Shown in pieces: positions 41,036 to 50,477 of a stretch of 64,000 nt of DNA (the stretch's first letter is position 1; the number at the start of each line of letters is the position of its first letter). Source of the stretch: Candidatus Chromulinivoraceae bacterium. GTDB lineage: Bacteria > Patescibacteriota > Saccharimonadia > Saccharimonadales > Saccharimonadaceae. Location of the stretch: assembly GCA_035478595.1 (NCBI GenBank), contig DATIJL010000012.1:1-64000 (forward strand). Direction: 5' to 3'. Both the position numbers and the translations under genes were made by a program. Under the pieces are notes generated by a model, which searched no databases, had not been told where the DNA came from, and worked only from the letters and a program-made list of their open reading frames with translations.

Positions 41036-42300
41036 TGAAAACACGAGATATTGTTCGTCGTGCTGGTCAAAGCTTGCGTCATGCGAAAGGACGCACCTTG
41101 CTAACGAGTCTTGCTATTAGCGTCGGTGCGTTTACTGTAACAGTTGCGCTGGCGGCGGGTGCTGGAACGCAGGATTACACGAATAATCTTGTAAAGAGTA
41201 ATGGTGACGAAAGTAGTATATTCGTCTTCGCAAAAACAAACACACAAGATCTTTCGCCAAAAGTATACGACCCTAGCGTAGCAACGACAGACAAAAATGT
41301 TTTGACGGATGCTGATGTGCAAAAAATTGAGAAAACGGCTGACATCCAAGATGTAACGCCGATGTATAGTATCAATCCGACGTATATGCAACGCGACAAC
41401 TCGGCGGCTAAATATCAGACCAGCATTACTATTAAAAGCGATCGTATGGTTGTGCCACTTGCAGCTGGCACGATGCTGAATAATCAGGTATCGACAGGTC
41501 AGGTTGTCGTACCGGAAGAATATCTTAGTGCGCTTGGATTTAAAGATGCACAGGAGGCGATCGGCAAGACCATTTCTATCCACTTTGATAAAACACCACG
41601 CGTCCGCGGCGATACAGGTGAGGATAAAAACTTGATGGTAACAGCCGTAAGTAAAAAATCGAGTTTACAACTGCGATATCAGCCACAGCTAACGATATCG
41701 GCCGGTGACGGTAAGGGTATCTACACTTATCAGCGTGACGGTTCCGGTCAAGCAAACGAGTACAGTGGCGTTACGGCCCGTGCTAGCGATGTATCTAAAG
41801 TAGATGCAGTTAAGAAGGCGATAGAAGACGAAGGTTACACGGTTCAAACCCTAAAAGACATCCAGCAAACACTATTCCAGTTCATTGATGTCGTTAAATG
41901 GGGTGTTGCCGGCTTTGGATTCCTTGCTATTCTTGCCTCGGTATTTGGTATTATCAACACACAGTACATTAGTGTACTTGAGCGCACGCAGCAGATCGGC
42001 CTCATGAAGGCACTTGGTGCACGTAAAAAAGATGTTGGTCGCTTGTTCCGCTACGAAGCTGCTTGGGTTGGTTTCCTCGGTGGAATTATCGGGACCGGTC
42101 TTGCAGTTGCAACGAGTCTTCTCAATCCTTGGATAGCTAATAAGTTAGGACTTGATGCGGGTACGGCCTTACTGCAGTTTAACCCTATGACAAGTATTAT
42201 TTTGATACTTGCGCTGATGCTTGTTGCGGTTGCGGCTGGATACTTTCCATCGCGAAAAGCTGCTAAACTCGATCCGATCGAGGCATTGCGAACAGAATAA
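41035..42300 (+). CDS. ABC transporter permease (FtsX/MacB family)
   Basis: The 421-aa protein has one N-terminal helix (about 20-42), a large extracytoplasmic MacB-PCD domain (about 50-280) and three C-terminal helices (about 290-415) with YISVLERTQQIGLMKALGA typical of FtsX-like permeases. Such mechanotransmission proteins export peptides or lipids, or extract them from the membrane. The gene ends at a strong bidirectional terminator. Confidence 0.92.
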   Translation: MKTRDIVRRAGQSLRHAKGRTLLTSLAISVGAFTVTVALAAGAGTQDYTNNLVKSNGDESSIFVFAKTNTQDLSPKVYDPSVATTDKNVLTDADVQKIEKTADIQDVTPMYSINPTYMQRDNSAAKYQTSITIKSDRMVVPLAAGTMLNNQVSTGQVVVPEEYLSALGFKDAQEAIGKTISIHFDKTPRVRGDTGEDKNLMVTAVSKKSSLQLRYQPQLTISAGDGKGIYTYQRDGSGQANEYSGVTARASDVSKVDAVKKAIEDEGYTVQTLKDIQQTLFQFIDVVKWGVAGFGFLAILASVFGIINTQYISVLERTQQIGLMKALGARKKDVGRLFRYEAAWVGFLGGIIGTGLAVATSLLNPWIANKLGLDAGTALLQFNPMTSIILILALMLVAVAAGYFPSRKAAKLDPIEALRTE

Positions 42301-42303
42301 ATG

Positions 42304-42339
42304 AACTAAAAGACCGGGGTTATCCCCGGTCTTTTAGTT
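42304..42339. terminator. Bidirectional intrinsic terminator, 16-bp stem
   Basis: Arms 42304-42319 and 42324-42339 pair perfectly around TTAT. The stop of the minus-strand gene (42320-42322) lies in the loop. Confidence 0.9.
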
Positions 42340-42796
42340 GTAGATGCTGGCGGATGGCGCGTATGTCTTGGCGGTCTTTACGGCTAGGCATTCCAGTGCG
42401 ATACACTTTGTGATCTAGGACGAGATCTAGAGGCATGACGGGATATCCATGTACATGTTCGAACGAAGCGATCGTCCGTAAGAACTCTCTATCGAGTTCA
42501 AGGTTTGGCTGGTGATGTTTACCATCATGCGGGTGTGTTACATCAACGGCGAGCGTATCTCGAGGGGTATACATTGGCACTGTCTCTAGAAAAGGATGTA
42601 GAGCACCAACCTTGTCCTGAAGGGGCGAGCCATTGGGGAGTTTGCGTGAGGTTTGTAGATTTCGGTAAGTGGCAAAGTAAGGTACGACCAAATCGAGGTC
42701 ACCTGCGCGACGAATGCCGGCAAGGGCGAGAGCGCTACCGCCCATGACAAGTGTTGTCTCTGGATTAAGTTTTGTTTTTTCGAGCGCATCAACCAC
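42320..42796 (-). CDS. Nucleotidyltransferase-fold protein (tentative)
   Basis: The N-terminal VMGGSALALAGIRRAGDLDLVVP has the GS...DLDLV pattern of the pol-beta nucleotidyltransferase fold, and the C-terminal DHKVYRTGMPSRKDRQDIRAI is typical of small kin such as AbiEii-like proteins. No partner antitoxin gene is beside it, and the substrate is unknown. The start is uncertain: GTG 42796 is the only usual start in the frame (previous stop is a short way upstream), with no clear Shine-Dalgarno. It may be a trimmed member. Confidence 0.6.
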   Translation of the reverse strand: MVDALEKTKLNPETTLVMGGSALALAGIRRAGDLDLVVPYFATYRNLQTSRKLPNGSPLQDKVGALHPFLETVPMYTPRDTLAVDVTHPHDGKHHQPNLELDREFLRTIASFEHVHGYPVMPLDLVLDHKVYRTGMPSRKDRQDIRAIRQHLQLKDRG

Positions 42797-42910
42797 TTCG
42801 CGAGCAAAAGTGTCTGGTTCGCTGTTGTTAGTAGTGCGTCGGACCTAATTATAACATTAAAGCATAAGTATTTCAAGTTTATCTCTGTAGGCAATTATGT
42901 CCTATAAGGT

Positions 42911-42922
42911 TATAATAGTGGC
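42911..42922 (+). promoter_or_regulatory. serS promoter, leaderless type
   Basis: Perfect TATAAT (42911-42916) plus six bases (AGTGGC) before ATG 42923. Confidence 0.65.
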
Positions 42923-44221
42923 ATGTTAGATATACGTTACATCCGAGAAAATGCCCAAGCCGTGCAAGAAAACGCACGTCGCAAGGGTTACGACGTCAAC
43001 GTCGAAGAGGTGCTGCGTTGGGATAAAACCAAACGCCAGCTCCAGCAGCAAGCAGACGAACTACGTAATCGGCGTAACGATATCTCCTCACGTATGAAAG
43101 GCGGAAAACCAACCGACGACCTGATTGCTGAAGGAAAGGAAATAAAAGAGCAATTAGCAGAGGTTGAAACGAGCCTTAAGGAAGCTGATGAAAACTTTAT
43201 GGCACTGCTTAAAAAAGTGCCAAATATGGCCCTCGCTGATGTGCCAGTGGGTGCGACTGAAGACGAAAATGTGGTTGCCAAAAAAGTAGGTGAGCCCACC
43301 AAGTTTGATTTTGAACCTAAGAATCACGCCGTACTTGCTGATGCTCGCGGCTGGATGGATAAAGAGAGAGCTGCGAAAGTAGCAGGATCTCGTTTTACCT
43401 ATCTTAAGGGTGACATGGTAAAGCTGCAATTTGCGATTATTCAGTTCGTAATGGACAAGCTGAGCGACCAGACATTTCTGGATGAAATCATTCGCGAAAA
43501 CAACCTAAACGTATCGAACAAGCCGTTTTTGCCAGTTTTGCCACCATTCATGCTTCGTACAGACTTGTATGATGCGATGGATCGTCTTGAACCGCGCGAT
43601 GATCGCTATAAAATTGAGGGTGATGACTTATGGCTGCAGGGAAGTGCTGAGCATGTTCTGGGGAGCATGCATGCCGATGAGATATTAGACGAAAAAGATC
43701 TTCCCCTACGCTACATTGGCTACGCAACTAGTTTCCGCCGTGAGGCTGGAACGTATGGCAAAGATATGGAAGGTACGTTCCGGATGCATCAGTTTGACAA
43801 GTTGGAAATGGAAAGCCTAGGCGTGGCTGAAAAAGGTCTTGATGAACACTTGTTTATGGTTGCTATCCAAGAAAAACTTATGCAACTTTTGGAAATACCG
43901 TATCAGGTGCTACTAAAATGTACTGCAGACATTGGTAAGCCGAATGCGCGTGGAGTTGATATTGAAGCATGGCTACCTGGCCAGAATAAATATCGCGAAA
44001 CACATACGGCCGACTATATGACAGACTATCAGGCTCGGCGTCTTAAAACTCGTGTCCGTCGTGATAGTGGCGAAGTAGAGTTGATTCATACCAACGATGC
44101 GACCGCCTTGCCATTAAGTCGTGGACCAATTGCAATTTTAGAAAACCATCAGCAGGCCGACGGAACAGTTCGGATCCCAGTAGCGCTACGTCAATACATT
44201 GGCGGTAGAGAGATTCTTTAG
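42923..44221 (+). CDS. serS: Seryl-tRNA synthetase
   Basis: SerRS (432 aa) has the N-terminal long coiled-coil arm (about 25-105), then a class II core with YIGYATSFRREAGTYGKD (motif 2), EVELIHTNDATALPLSRG and IPVALRQYIGG at the end. It charges tRNA-Ser and often tRNA-Sec. The perfect -10 six bases before ATG predicts a leaderless transcript. Its stop overlaps the GTG of the next gene. Confidence 0.97.
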   Translation: MLDIRYIRENAQAVQENARRKGYDVNVEEVLRWDKTKRQLQQQADELRNRRNDISSRMKGGKPTDDLIAEGKEIKEQLAEVETSLKEADENFMALLKKVPNMALADVPVGATEDENVVAKKVGEPTKFDFEPKNHAVLADARGWMDKERAAKVAGSRFTYLKGDMVKLQFAIIQFVMDKLSDQTFLDEIIRENNLNVSNKPFLPVLPPFMLRTDLYDAMDRLEPRDDRYKIEGDDLWLQGSAEHVLGSMHADEILDEKDLPLRYIGYATSFRREAGTYGKDMEGTFRMHQFDKLEMESLGVAEKGLDEHLFMVAIQEKLMQLLEIPYQVLLKCTADIGKPNARGVDIEAWLPGQNKYRETHTADYMTDYQARRLKTRVRRDSGEVELIHTNDATALPLSRGPIAILENHQQADGTVRIPVALRQYIGGREIL

Positions 44222-44829
44222 TGATCTACCTTATTGGTGGGCCAGCACGATGCGGTAAATCAACGCTTGCAGCGCGGGTCCGTAAAGAGATTGATGGACA
44301 GGTGATTGCAGGTGATGCGTTTGTTCACTCTCTTCAGGCAAATCTTGAGCCAGAGTGGGTTCCTGACATCTTTGATCATGTCGCAGCGAACGTTTCGACA
44401 GCTACGAGTTCCGAGGCGAAAATTGATCGGCTACGACGACGCGACGAGGCTATGTGGCAGTTCTATCAATCTTATATACAAACAGCGATTGGTGACGCAC
44501 CCGCTGACGATATATTGATTGAGGGGAATATCTGGCCGGACTTTCTCGAACTTTTTGAGCTTAAACATGAGGCCGCTTTTCTGGTGGATACTTCACCGTT
44601 GCAATACGAAAGACTTATGAACATTCGTGATAGTGACAGCGATAACAATTGGATGCAGGATTTTAGTGATGAAAAGATGCACGAGTGGGCTAAATTTAAT
44701 GCAAAACGCAGTGAGCGCTATGTCGCATTGTGCCGACAGTATGGCTACGCTGTCTTTGACATTGCCGAATTAGGAATCCAAGAGGCCGAACACGCGGCGT
44801 TTAGCTATCTGCTTAAAAAGGCAGTATAA
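44221..44829 (+). CDS. P-loop kinase-like NTPase
   Basis: The 202-aa protein has an N-terminal Walker A, GGPARCGKST, and an ILIEGNIWPDF segment that may hold the second acidic site. The layout fits small-molecule kinases such as 2-phosphoglycerate kinase-like or nucleoside kinases. It starts with GTG that overlaps the serS TAG by one base, so translation is coupled. The substrate is unknown; its link to serS may be incidental. Confidence 0.75.
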   Translation: MIYLIGGPARCGKSTLAARVRKEIDGQVIAGDAFVHSLQANLEPEWVPDIFDHVAANVSTATSSEAKIDRLRRRDEAMWQFYQSYIQTAIGDAPADDILIEGNIWPDFLELFELKHEAAFLVDTSPLQYERLMNIRDSDSDNNWMQDFSDEKMHEWAKFNAKRSERYVALCRQYGYAVFDIAELGIQEAEHAAFSYLLKKAV

Positions 44830-44862
44830 TAGATATATAGACCTAACCAAAAGGAGGGTAGC

Positions 44863-45234
44863 ATGATTGAAGCGATTGATATCACAGGCGTCAAATACGA
44901 GTTGGACGCTGCCACCAAAAAGTACGTCACCAGAAAAATTGGCCGGCTTGATCGCTACCTCCCCAAGCACGCACGTAAAAGCGTACGAGCTGAAGTTAAG
45001 ATCAAGCAAGTTAACCGTGACTACGGCAATAAATACGAAGCCGAGGTCATCTTGACCGTACCGGACAAAGTCTTGACTGCAAAAGATTCAACGGTCAACG
45101 CACTAGCGGCACTCGATATCGTTGAGGCAAAGCTAGTTAATCAGTTGCGTAAATATAAACAAAACACAGTGCTGCATGTTGGTCGTCGCGGTGTTTTAAG
45201 TCGCTTCAAGCGCAGCTATGCCCGTGAATTGTAA
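44863..45234 (+). CDS. hpf: Ribosome hibernation-promoting factor (HPF/RaiA)
   Basis: The 123-aa protein matches the N-terminal HPF/YfiA domain that blocks the 30S decoding site in stationary phase: DITGVKYELDAATKKYVTRKIGRLDRYLPKHARKS and YEAEVILTVPDKVL. It lacks the roughly 60-residue dimerisation domain of long HPF, but has a 25-residue basic tail after about 97. AAGGAGGG, the strongest Shine-Dalgarno of this region, precedes the ATG. Confidence 0.93.
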   Translation: MIEAIDITGVKYELDAATKKYVTRKIGRLDRYLPKHARKSVRAEVKIKQVNRDYGNKYEAEVILTVPDKVLTAKDSTVNALAALDIVEAKLVNQLRKYKQNTVLHVGRRGVLSRFKRSYAREL

Positions 45235-45354
45235 ATCGTACTTGTAACAGTACGCTCCTTAGGGCGGATGTGACTATTTTTCGGGCATTTTTTTATGCTA
45301 CATGGTTGTCTATCTTATATCCTCGGGCGAGCGGTTGGAAAAGTGTGACATACA

Positions 45355-45383
45355 TTGTCCCACTAGGTCAAACAGCGTATACT
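45355..45383 (+). promoter_or_regulatory. secA promoter
   Basis: TTGTCC (45355-45360), 17 bases, TATACT (45378-45383). It gives a leader of about 45 bases with a good GGAGG for ATG 45434. Confidence 0.7.
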
Positions 45384-45433
45384 GTATATAGTATTTTACA
45401 GAAGTTTCAGTTCACCGGAGGGATGAGGATTTT

Positions 45434-48055
45434 ATGGTCAGCCGACAATCAGCGTTAACGAAGATTTTTGGTGATCCGCAGCGACGGATTGTTAAGAGTT
45501 TAGAGAAAAAAGTCGGTGCAATTAATGCACTTGCCGACAAGTATAAGGCAATGAAGACGCCTGAGTTACAAAAACAGACGGCCGTTCTAAAAAAGCGTCT
45601 TGAAGATAAAAAGGTGACACTTGATGATATTTTGCCCGATGCATTTGCGCTTGTTCGCGAGGCGAGCGATCGTGTTCTTAGTATGCGTCACTTTGATGTG
45701 CAGCTGATCGGTGGCATGGCCCTTCATGACGGTAATGTGGCTGAGATGAAAACTGGTGAAGGTAAGACACTTGTCGCAACACTTCCAGTTTATCTAAACG
45801 CACTTGAAGGCAAGGGTGTGCATGTGGTGACTGTAAACGATTATCTCGCGCAGCGTGACTCAAGCTGGATGGGTAAACTGTACGACTTTTTGGGGCTTTC
45901 TACCGGTGTTATTATTAACGACGCTTCGTTTATCTACGACCCTGACTACAATAATGAAGCACATGACGATCCTCGTATGCGTAAACTCCGTCCGGTTAGT
46001 CGTAAAGAAGTATATGCCGCAGATATTACTTACGGTACAAATAACGAATTTGGCTTCGACTACCTTCGTGACAACATGGTGAATGAAGTAGATCTTCTTC
46101 GTCAACGCGAATTGAACTTTGCGATCGTGGACGAGGTTGACTCGATTCTCATCGACGAAGCCCGTACGCCGCTTATTATTAGCGCACCGGCTGCTGAAAA
46201 TCCTGATAGCTATTACCAATTTGCAAAAATTTCTGCGAAACTAACGTCTGAAGACTATACACTAGATGAAAAGCGTCGCAGCGTGTCTTTGACGGACGAA
46301 GGCGTTGAAAAAGTGCAAAAGATGCTAGGTATAAAAAACTTGTACACGCCAGATTATGTACGTTCTGTCTATCATATGGACCAAGCACTTCGAGCACAAA
46401 CCTTGTTCAAGCGTGATAAAGATTATGTGGTTACAAATGATGGCGAAGTCATCATTGTGGACGAACACACGGGTCGTTTAATGCAGGGTCGTCGTTACAA
46501 CGAAGGTTTGCACCAGGCCATTGAGGCGAAAGAAGGTGTGAATGTACTACAAGAGAGTATGACACTTGCAACGGTCTCATTCCAGAATTATTTCCGTTTA
46601 TATAAGAAGCTTTCTGGTATGACTGGTACGGCCTTTACTGAGGCAGAAGAATTCCAACAGATTTACAGCCTCGATGTTATTCAGATTCCTTCTAACATGC
46701 CAGTTGTTCGTGATGACAAAGAAGACCTGATCTTTAAGACGGAAAAGGGAAAGCTGAAGGCTGTTGCGGATGCAATTAAGGAATATCACAAAGAGAAGCG
46801 TCCGGTTTTGGTGGGATCGGCTTCAATCTCAAAAAACGAGTTGATTGCTAGCTGGCTTGATAAGGAAAAAATTCCTTACGAGATCTTGAACGCTAAAAAC
46901 AACGAACGTGAGGCTGCGATTATCGCTAAAGCGGGCGAAAAAGGCGCGGTAACACTAGCAACGAATATTGCCGGTCGTGGTACCGATATTGTGCTTGGAA
47001 AAGGCGTAAAAGAACTCGGTGGCCTGGTGGTTATCGGTTCTGAGCGACATGAGTCTCGGCGTATTGACAATCAGCTTCGTGGTCGAGCTGGACGTCAGGG
47101 AGATCCAGGTGAAACACAATTTTACGTTTCAACCGAAGACGACCTAATGCGTATTTTCCAAGGTGAGCGTATCGCGAGCCTGATGGATCGTCTTGGCGTA
47201 GAAGAAGATCAGCCAATTCAGAATAAGGCTGTGTCTAAGACGCTCGAGTCTGCGCAAAAGCGTGTCGAAGGCTACAACTTTGATACACGTAAAAACGTTG
47301 TGCAGTATGACAATGTTATTAATCGCCACCGCCGTGTTGTTTATGTGATGCGCCGCAAGATTCTTGAGGGTGATGACATTAAATCAGAAATCGAACGCTT
47401 GATTGCCGATAAAGTACTTGAGCTGACGTACGTACCCGCCAAGAACAATCTTAAGTTTGTTGATGAGTTTGAAGAAGTATTTCCGCTTGATAAGAAGAGA
47501 ATTACTGAGATTGGTGATGAGAAGAAGGACAAGATCCGTCTTCAGCAGGCTAAGGACCTAGTCGAAAAGCTTTATAAGGACAAAGAAGATGAGCTAACCG
47601 CAACAGTCCTTCGCAAAGTGGAGCGAGAAGTCTATCTGCAGATCCTGGATACGCTTTGGATGCAGCACCTTGAGAACATGCAACATCTCCGTGAAGGTAT
47701 TCACTGGCGTTCTGTCGGTCAACGTGATCCGCTAGTAGAATACCGTGCTGAATCACAGAAGCTCTTCGAGAGCCTACAGGCAACACTGCGCGACGAAGTG
47801 TTGCGTGCAATTATGCACGTTCGTCCGAGTGATATCACTGTGCAGCAAGAAGAGGAACATGACACTGAATTAACCCGCCTTGCAGAGTCTGCTGTTGAGC
47901 GCGGCGTAAACGAAGTGACTGGTGGTGAGGAAAGTCGCGACAGTGATTTTAAAGTTAAAAAAGCCAAGACTATCGCTGAAGTAAGCAAACACAAGAACGA
48001 TGTTCGCAAAAAGAAAAAAAGCGAACGCCAAAATCGCAAAAAGAATCGCAAGTAA
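45434..48055 (+). CDS. secA: Preprotein translocase ATPase SecA
   Basis: SecA (873 aa) drives secretion of signal-peptide proteins through SecYEG. Visible motifs are EMKTGEGKT (Walker A), VDEVDSILIDEARTPLIIS (Walker B and the NBD1 region), the preprotein-binding domain, TNIAGRGTDIVLG and RGRAGRQGDPG (helicase motif VI). The C-terminal helical scaffold follows. The usual Cys-rich zinc tail (SEC-C) is absent; the protein ends in a Lys/Arg-rich stretch, a form used by other lineages without SecB. The ATG follows GGAGGGATGAGG. Confidence 0.97.
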   Translation: MVSRQSALTKIFGDPQRRIVKSLEKKVGAINALADKYKAMKTPELQKQTAVLKKRLEDKKVTLDDILPDAFALVREASDRVLSMRHFDVQLIGGMALHDGNVAEMKTGEGKTLVATLPVYLNALEGKGVHVVTVNDYLAQRDSSWMGKLYDFLGLSTGVIINDASFIYDPDYNNEAHDDPRMRKLRPVSRKEVYAADITYGTNNEFGFDYLRDNMVNEVDLLRQRELNFAIVDEVDSILIDEARTPLIISAPAAENPDSYYQFAKISAKLTSEDYTLDEKRRSVSLTDEGVEKVQKMLGIKNLYTPDYVRSVYHMDQALRAQTLFKRDKDYVVTNDGEVIIVDEHTGRLMQGRRYNEGLHQAIEAKEGVNVLQESMTLATVSFQNYFRLYKKLSGMTGTAFTEAEEFQQIYSLDVIQIPSNMPVVRDDKEDLIFKTEKGKLKAVADAIKEYHKEKRPVLVGSASISKNELIASWLDKEKIPYEILNAKNNEREAAIIAKAGEKGAVTLATNIAGRGTDIVLGKGVKELGGLVVIGSERHESRRIDNQLRGRAGRQGDPGETQFYVSTEDDLMRIFQGERIASLMDRLGVEEDQPIQNKAVSKTLESAQKRVEGYNFDTRKNVVQYDNVINRHRRVVYVMRRKILEGDDIKSEIERLIADKVLELTYVPAKNNLKFVDEFEEVFPLDKKRITEIGDEKKDKIRLQQAKDLVEKLYKDKEDELTATVLRKVEREVYLQILDTLWMQHLENMQHLREGIHWRSVGQRDPLVEYRAESQKLFESLQATLRDEVLRAIMHVRPSDITVQQEEEHDTELTRLAESAVERGVNEVTGGEESRDSDFKVKKAKTIAEVSKHKNDVRKKKKSERQNRKKNRK

Positions 48056-48067
48056 AAATAGCAAAAA

Positions 48068-48130
48068 ATGAAAGCGCCCGGCGCTTCGGATTCTCCCTTA
48101 GGGTATATCCGAAGCCCGGGCTTCTTTCAT
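48068..48130 (+). terminator. Long hairpin after secA
   Basis: Nested stems: ATGAAAG/CTTTCAT, GCCCGG/CCGGGC and GCTTCGGAT/ATCCGAAGC around a 15-base loop. It is long and strong but lacks a T-tract. Confidence 0.7.
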
Positions 48131-48206
48131 CATGCGGTGGTTGCGTGGTGAAACTGCGCTGGTAGACGTCTCACCGATAATGCTTCTATTTCCGTAAAAG
48201 GAAGAA

Positions 48207-48231
48207 GCCCCCGTCGAGTTTCGACGGGGGC
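48207..48231 (-). terminator. GC-rich hairpin ending the sugar transferase cassette
   Basis: An 11-bp perfect stem (48207-48217 with 48221-48231) with a 3-base loop, just past the stop of the minus-strand gene. Confidence 0.7.
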
Positions 48232-48257
48232 GACCACCTAAGACCTGCGCGTAGGGG

Positions 48258-48857
48258 CTACGACGGGTCGTGTCCGTGGACTATGTCCACGAGCGAAACC
48301 CTTATAGCTTTGAACTCGAGCCGCCACGACCACTCCTGTGCGTACGACAGATCGTACTCGAGCCGGAGCAATCCAGTGTCTTGTACTTCTTGCTGTACAC
48401 ACAGACGGTTGGTTACAGTGCCGATGCCCAAGCCCAAGAGGCCAGGCAGAGCGCCATACCGCTGCGTGAAGCGTGAGTCGATTTCAATGTAGCGACCATG
48501 TTGTTCCGGAGTTACCGGGCGAGGACCAACGAGGCTCATATCCCGCTTGAGGATATTGAGTACCTGACCGATCTCGTCGATCCCCCAGCGACGGAGGAAC
48601 TCCCCGAAGCGGGTAGGTTGGCCCTTGCGTGACCGAACACGTAGTTTGTAGAACTTGAACGATCCGTTCCTTCCCATACGCGGCTCGCTAACCAGTGGCA
48701 GACCACCCCCATTGAGGAGGCAGTAGACGCCATTGACGGTGACGAGCAGGACGAGAGGCACAAAGAACAGTGCCCCAACGAGTAGGTCGACAGCAAGCTT
48801 GACGCGGCGAGCGCCATACGGCAGGGTCTTGGTGGAGAGGTACGACGCGGGCACCAT
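48258..48857 (-). CDS. Undecaprenyl-phosphate sugar phosphotransferase (bacterial sugar transferase), GC-rich
   Basis: This 199-aa protein matches the short polyisoprenyl-phosphate hexose-1-phosphate transferase family that primes surface glycan synthesis. It has one reentrant membrane segment (about 20-48), SEPRMGRNGSFKFYKLRVRS and RRWGIDEIGQVLNILKRDMSLVGPRPVTPEQ; the usual KFRTM reads KLRVR. It acts at the inner membrane face. GGAGG precedes the ATG. The DNA is GC-rich between AT-rich neighbours, and its hairpin and leader make it a stand-alone cassette, so acquisition is likely. No other glycan genes are close. Confidence 0.88.
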   Translation of the reverse strand: MVPASYLSTKTLPYGARRVKLAVDLLVGALFFVPLVLLVTVNGVYCLLNGGGLPLVSEPRMGRNGSFKFYKLRVRSRKGQPTRFGEFLRRWGIDEIGQVLNILKRDMSLVGPRPVTPEQHGRYIEIDSRFTQRYGALPGLLGLGIGTVTNRLCVQQEVQDTGLLRLEYDLSYAQEWSWRLEFKAIRVSLVDIVHGHDPS

Positions 48858-49181
48858 GATGGCGCCTCCGTTCTATGCGAGAGGGATGGAGCGTATAACT
48901 ATACTTATATCATAACATAAGCGTTCAGTCAAGCAGTCCGTACCGCATCGCTAGCACTCTTCGTTTAAAATAGGTGACTAACAAAAGTTTGGTAATACTC
49001 CTCTGGTTCGTCAATACACGTTAAGCCATGGACTTTACTGAGTGAAGGTGCTAGTGTGTGGCATTCTCGTCACACTGACTAAAAATCTTATAAAAACACA
49101 GAAGAGAAGGTGGTAATCATCCGTAAAAAGTGTCAAAATAGAGGACAGTATTTTAGCGAGAACCTAGATTAGGAGAGGATT
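48858..49181. other. Intergenic region before the M16 protease gene
   Basis: AT-rich. No ORF or RNA gene is convincing. It contains a small hairpin near 49050-49080 (AGTGTG with CACACT) and a good AGGAGAGG for the TTG start at 49182. The minus-strand promoter of the sugar transferase gene lies at its left end near 48895-48915. Confidence 0.5.
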
Positions 49182-50468
49182 TTGAAACATACAGTTGAAG
49201 AAGTGAAGCTTCCTAGCGGTGCGCGCGGTCTGCTGATTGATATTCCAGGCGCCACCGTCATGAGCTTTCAGTTTCAGTTTCGTGCAGGAAACCGTTATGT
49301 TCGGAGCAGGGACATTTATGAAACAGCCCACGTGATGGAACATATGGCATTTGGAGCTAACGCGTTATTTAAGAGCGAGCACGATTATGAGGCTGAGTTT
49401 ACAAAAAATGGCGCATACCATAACGCCTATACGAGTGATCTCTCTATGGTTTACGTGGCGGATTGCGCTGACTTTGAGTGGGAACGTATTCTTGCATTGC
49501 AGCGTGTGGCCATTTGTGAGCCAAAGTTCAATCAAAGTGAACTTGAGGCTGAAAAAGGCAACGTGAAGAGTGAGCTTACGGGTTATCTGAATAATCACAA
49601 CCGAGTATTGTGGCCAAAAATTCAGCAACTGCTCGGCGAGGACGTCTATACATTTTGGCAGCGTCTACAGACAATTCAAAATGTGAGTCTTACCGATATT
49701 CGCGAACATCATAAGCGCACGCATACTGCAAAAAATATGTGTTTTGTGATTGCCGGTAAGTTGCAGGGTCGCAAGAGTGAGATCAAACGCCAGCTGGCGG
49801 AGTGGGAGCTACCAGAGGGTGAGCGATTTGAGGTCCCGCGTGATATTTTGACAAGTGCAAATCCTACGCTCATACGTCGTAAAGAAGCATCTAACCTAAC
49901 ATTTGGTTGGTCGATTACGCTGCCACGTGAGCTTACGGATGACGAAGCTGAGGCAATGAATATTCTTGACCATATTTTAACCGGTACTATGCATTCACGT
50001 ATCTATGGTGCGGCTCGTAAAAAAGGTCTTGCCTACGGCGTATTCTCCGATACATCAGTTGGGTTTCATGACAGTAGTTGGGACTTTGGCGGTCAGGTAA
50101 ACCTTGATACGGCAAATGGACTGTTTGATATTATCGTACGCGAAATGAAATATGTCATGGACGGGAAAGTTACCGAGGACGAACTAGCGGCAGCTAAGTC
50201 GTATGCGCTTGGTCGCTACCAAATGGGAGCTCAAACGGTAGCGCAGATCAGTAACTTCTACACAGGTCGTTACTTTGCCGATGGTGTAGTAAAGGAGTAT
50301 GAAAAGGTTCCAGATTCTATTCGCAAGACAAATCGTGAACAAATGATTGAAACGGCTCGCGAGTTTATTGCCAGCGACGCATGGGTACTTGCCGGTGTAA
50401 GCAGCGGTGAAAAGAGTGAGATCGTCGAGTTGAATGATAAGCTCGCTCGTTTGTTTGAAAAGCGTTAG
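49182..50468 (+). CDS. M16-family zinc peptidase
   Basis: The 428-aa protein has the inverted zinc motif HVMEH at 50-54 (HxxEH) and the distal Glu in the SELEAEKGNVKSEL region, as in PqqL/insulinase-type M16 proteases; the second half is the inactive-like partner domain of the same chain. No signal peptide. Initiation is at TTG, supported by AGGAGAGG five bases upstream. Members degrade small peptides. It is followed ten bases later by murD. Confidence 0.9.
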   Translation: MKHTVEEVKLPSGARGLLIDIPGATVMSFQFQFRAGNRYVRSRDIYETAHVMEHMAFGANALFKSEHDYEAEFTKNGAYHNAYTSDLSMVYVADCADFEWERILALQRVAICEPKFNQSELEAEKGNVKSELTGYLNNHNRVLWPKIQQLLGEDVYTFWQRLQTIQNVSLTDIREHHKRTHTAKNMCFVIAGKLQGRKSEIKRQLAEWELPEGERFEVPRDILTSANPTLIRRKEASNLTFGWSITLPRELTDDEAEAMNILDHILTGTMHSRIYGAARKKGLAYGVFSDTSVGFHDSSWDFGGQVNLDTANGLFDIIVREMKYVMDGKVTEDELAAAKSYALGRYQMGAQTVAQISNFYTGRYFADGVVKEYEKVPDSIRKTNREQMIETAREFIASDAWVLAGVSSGEKSEIVELNDKLARLFEKR

Positions 50469-50477
50469 AATGAAGCT

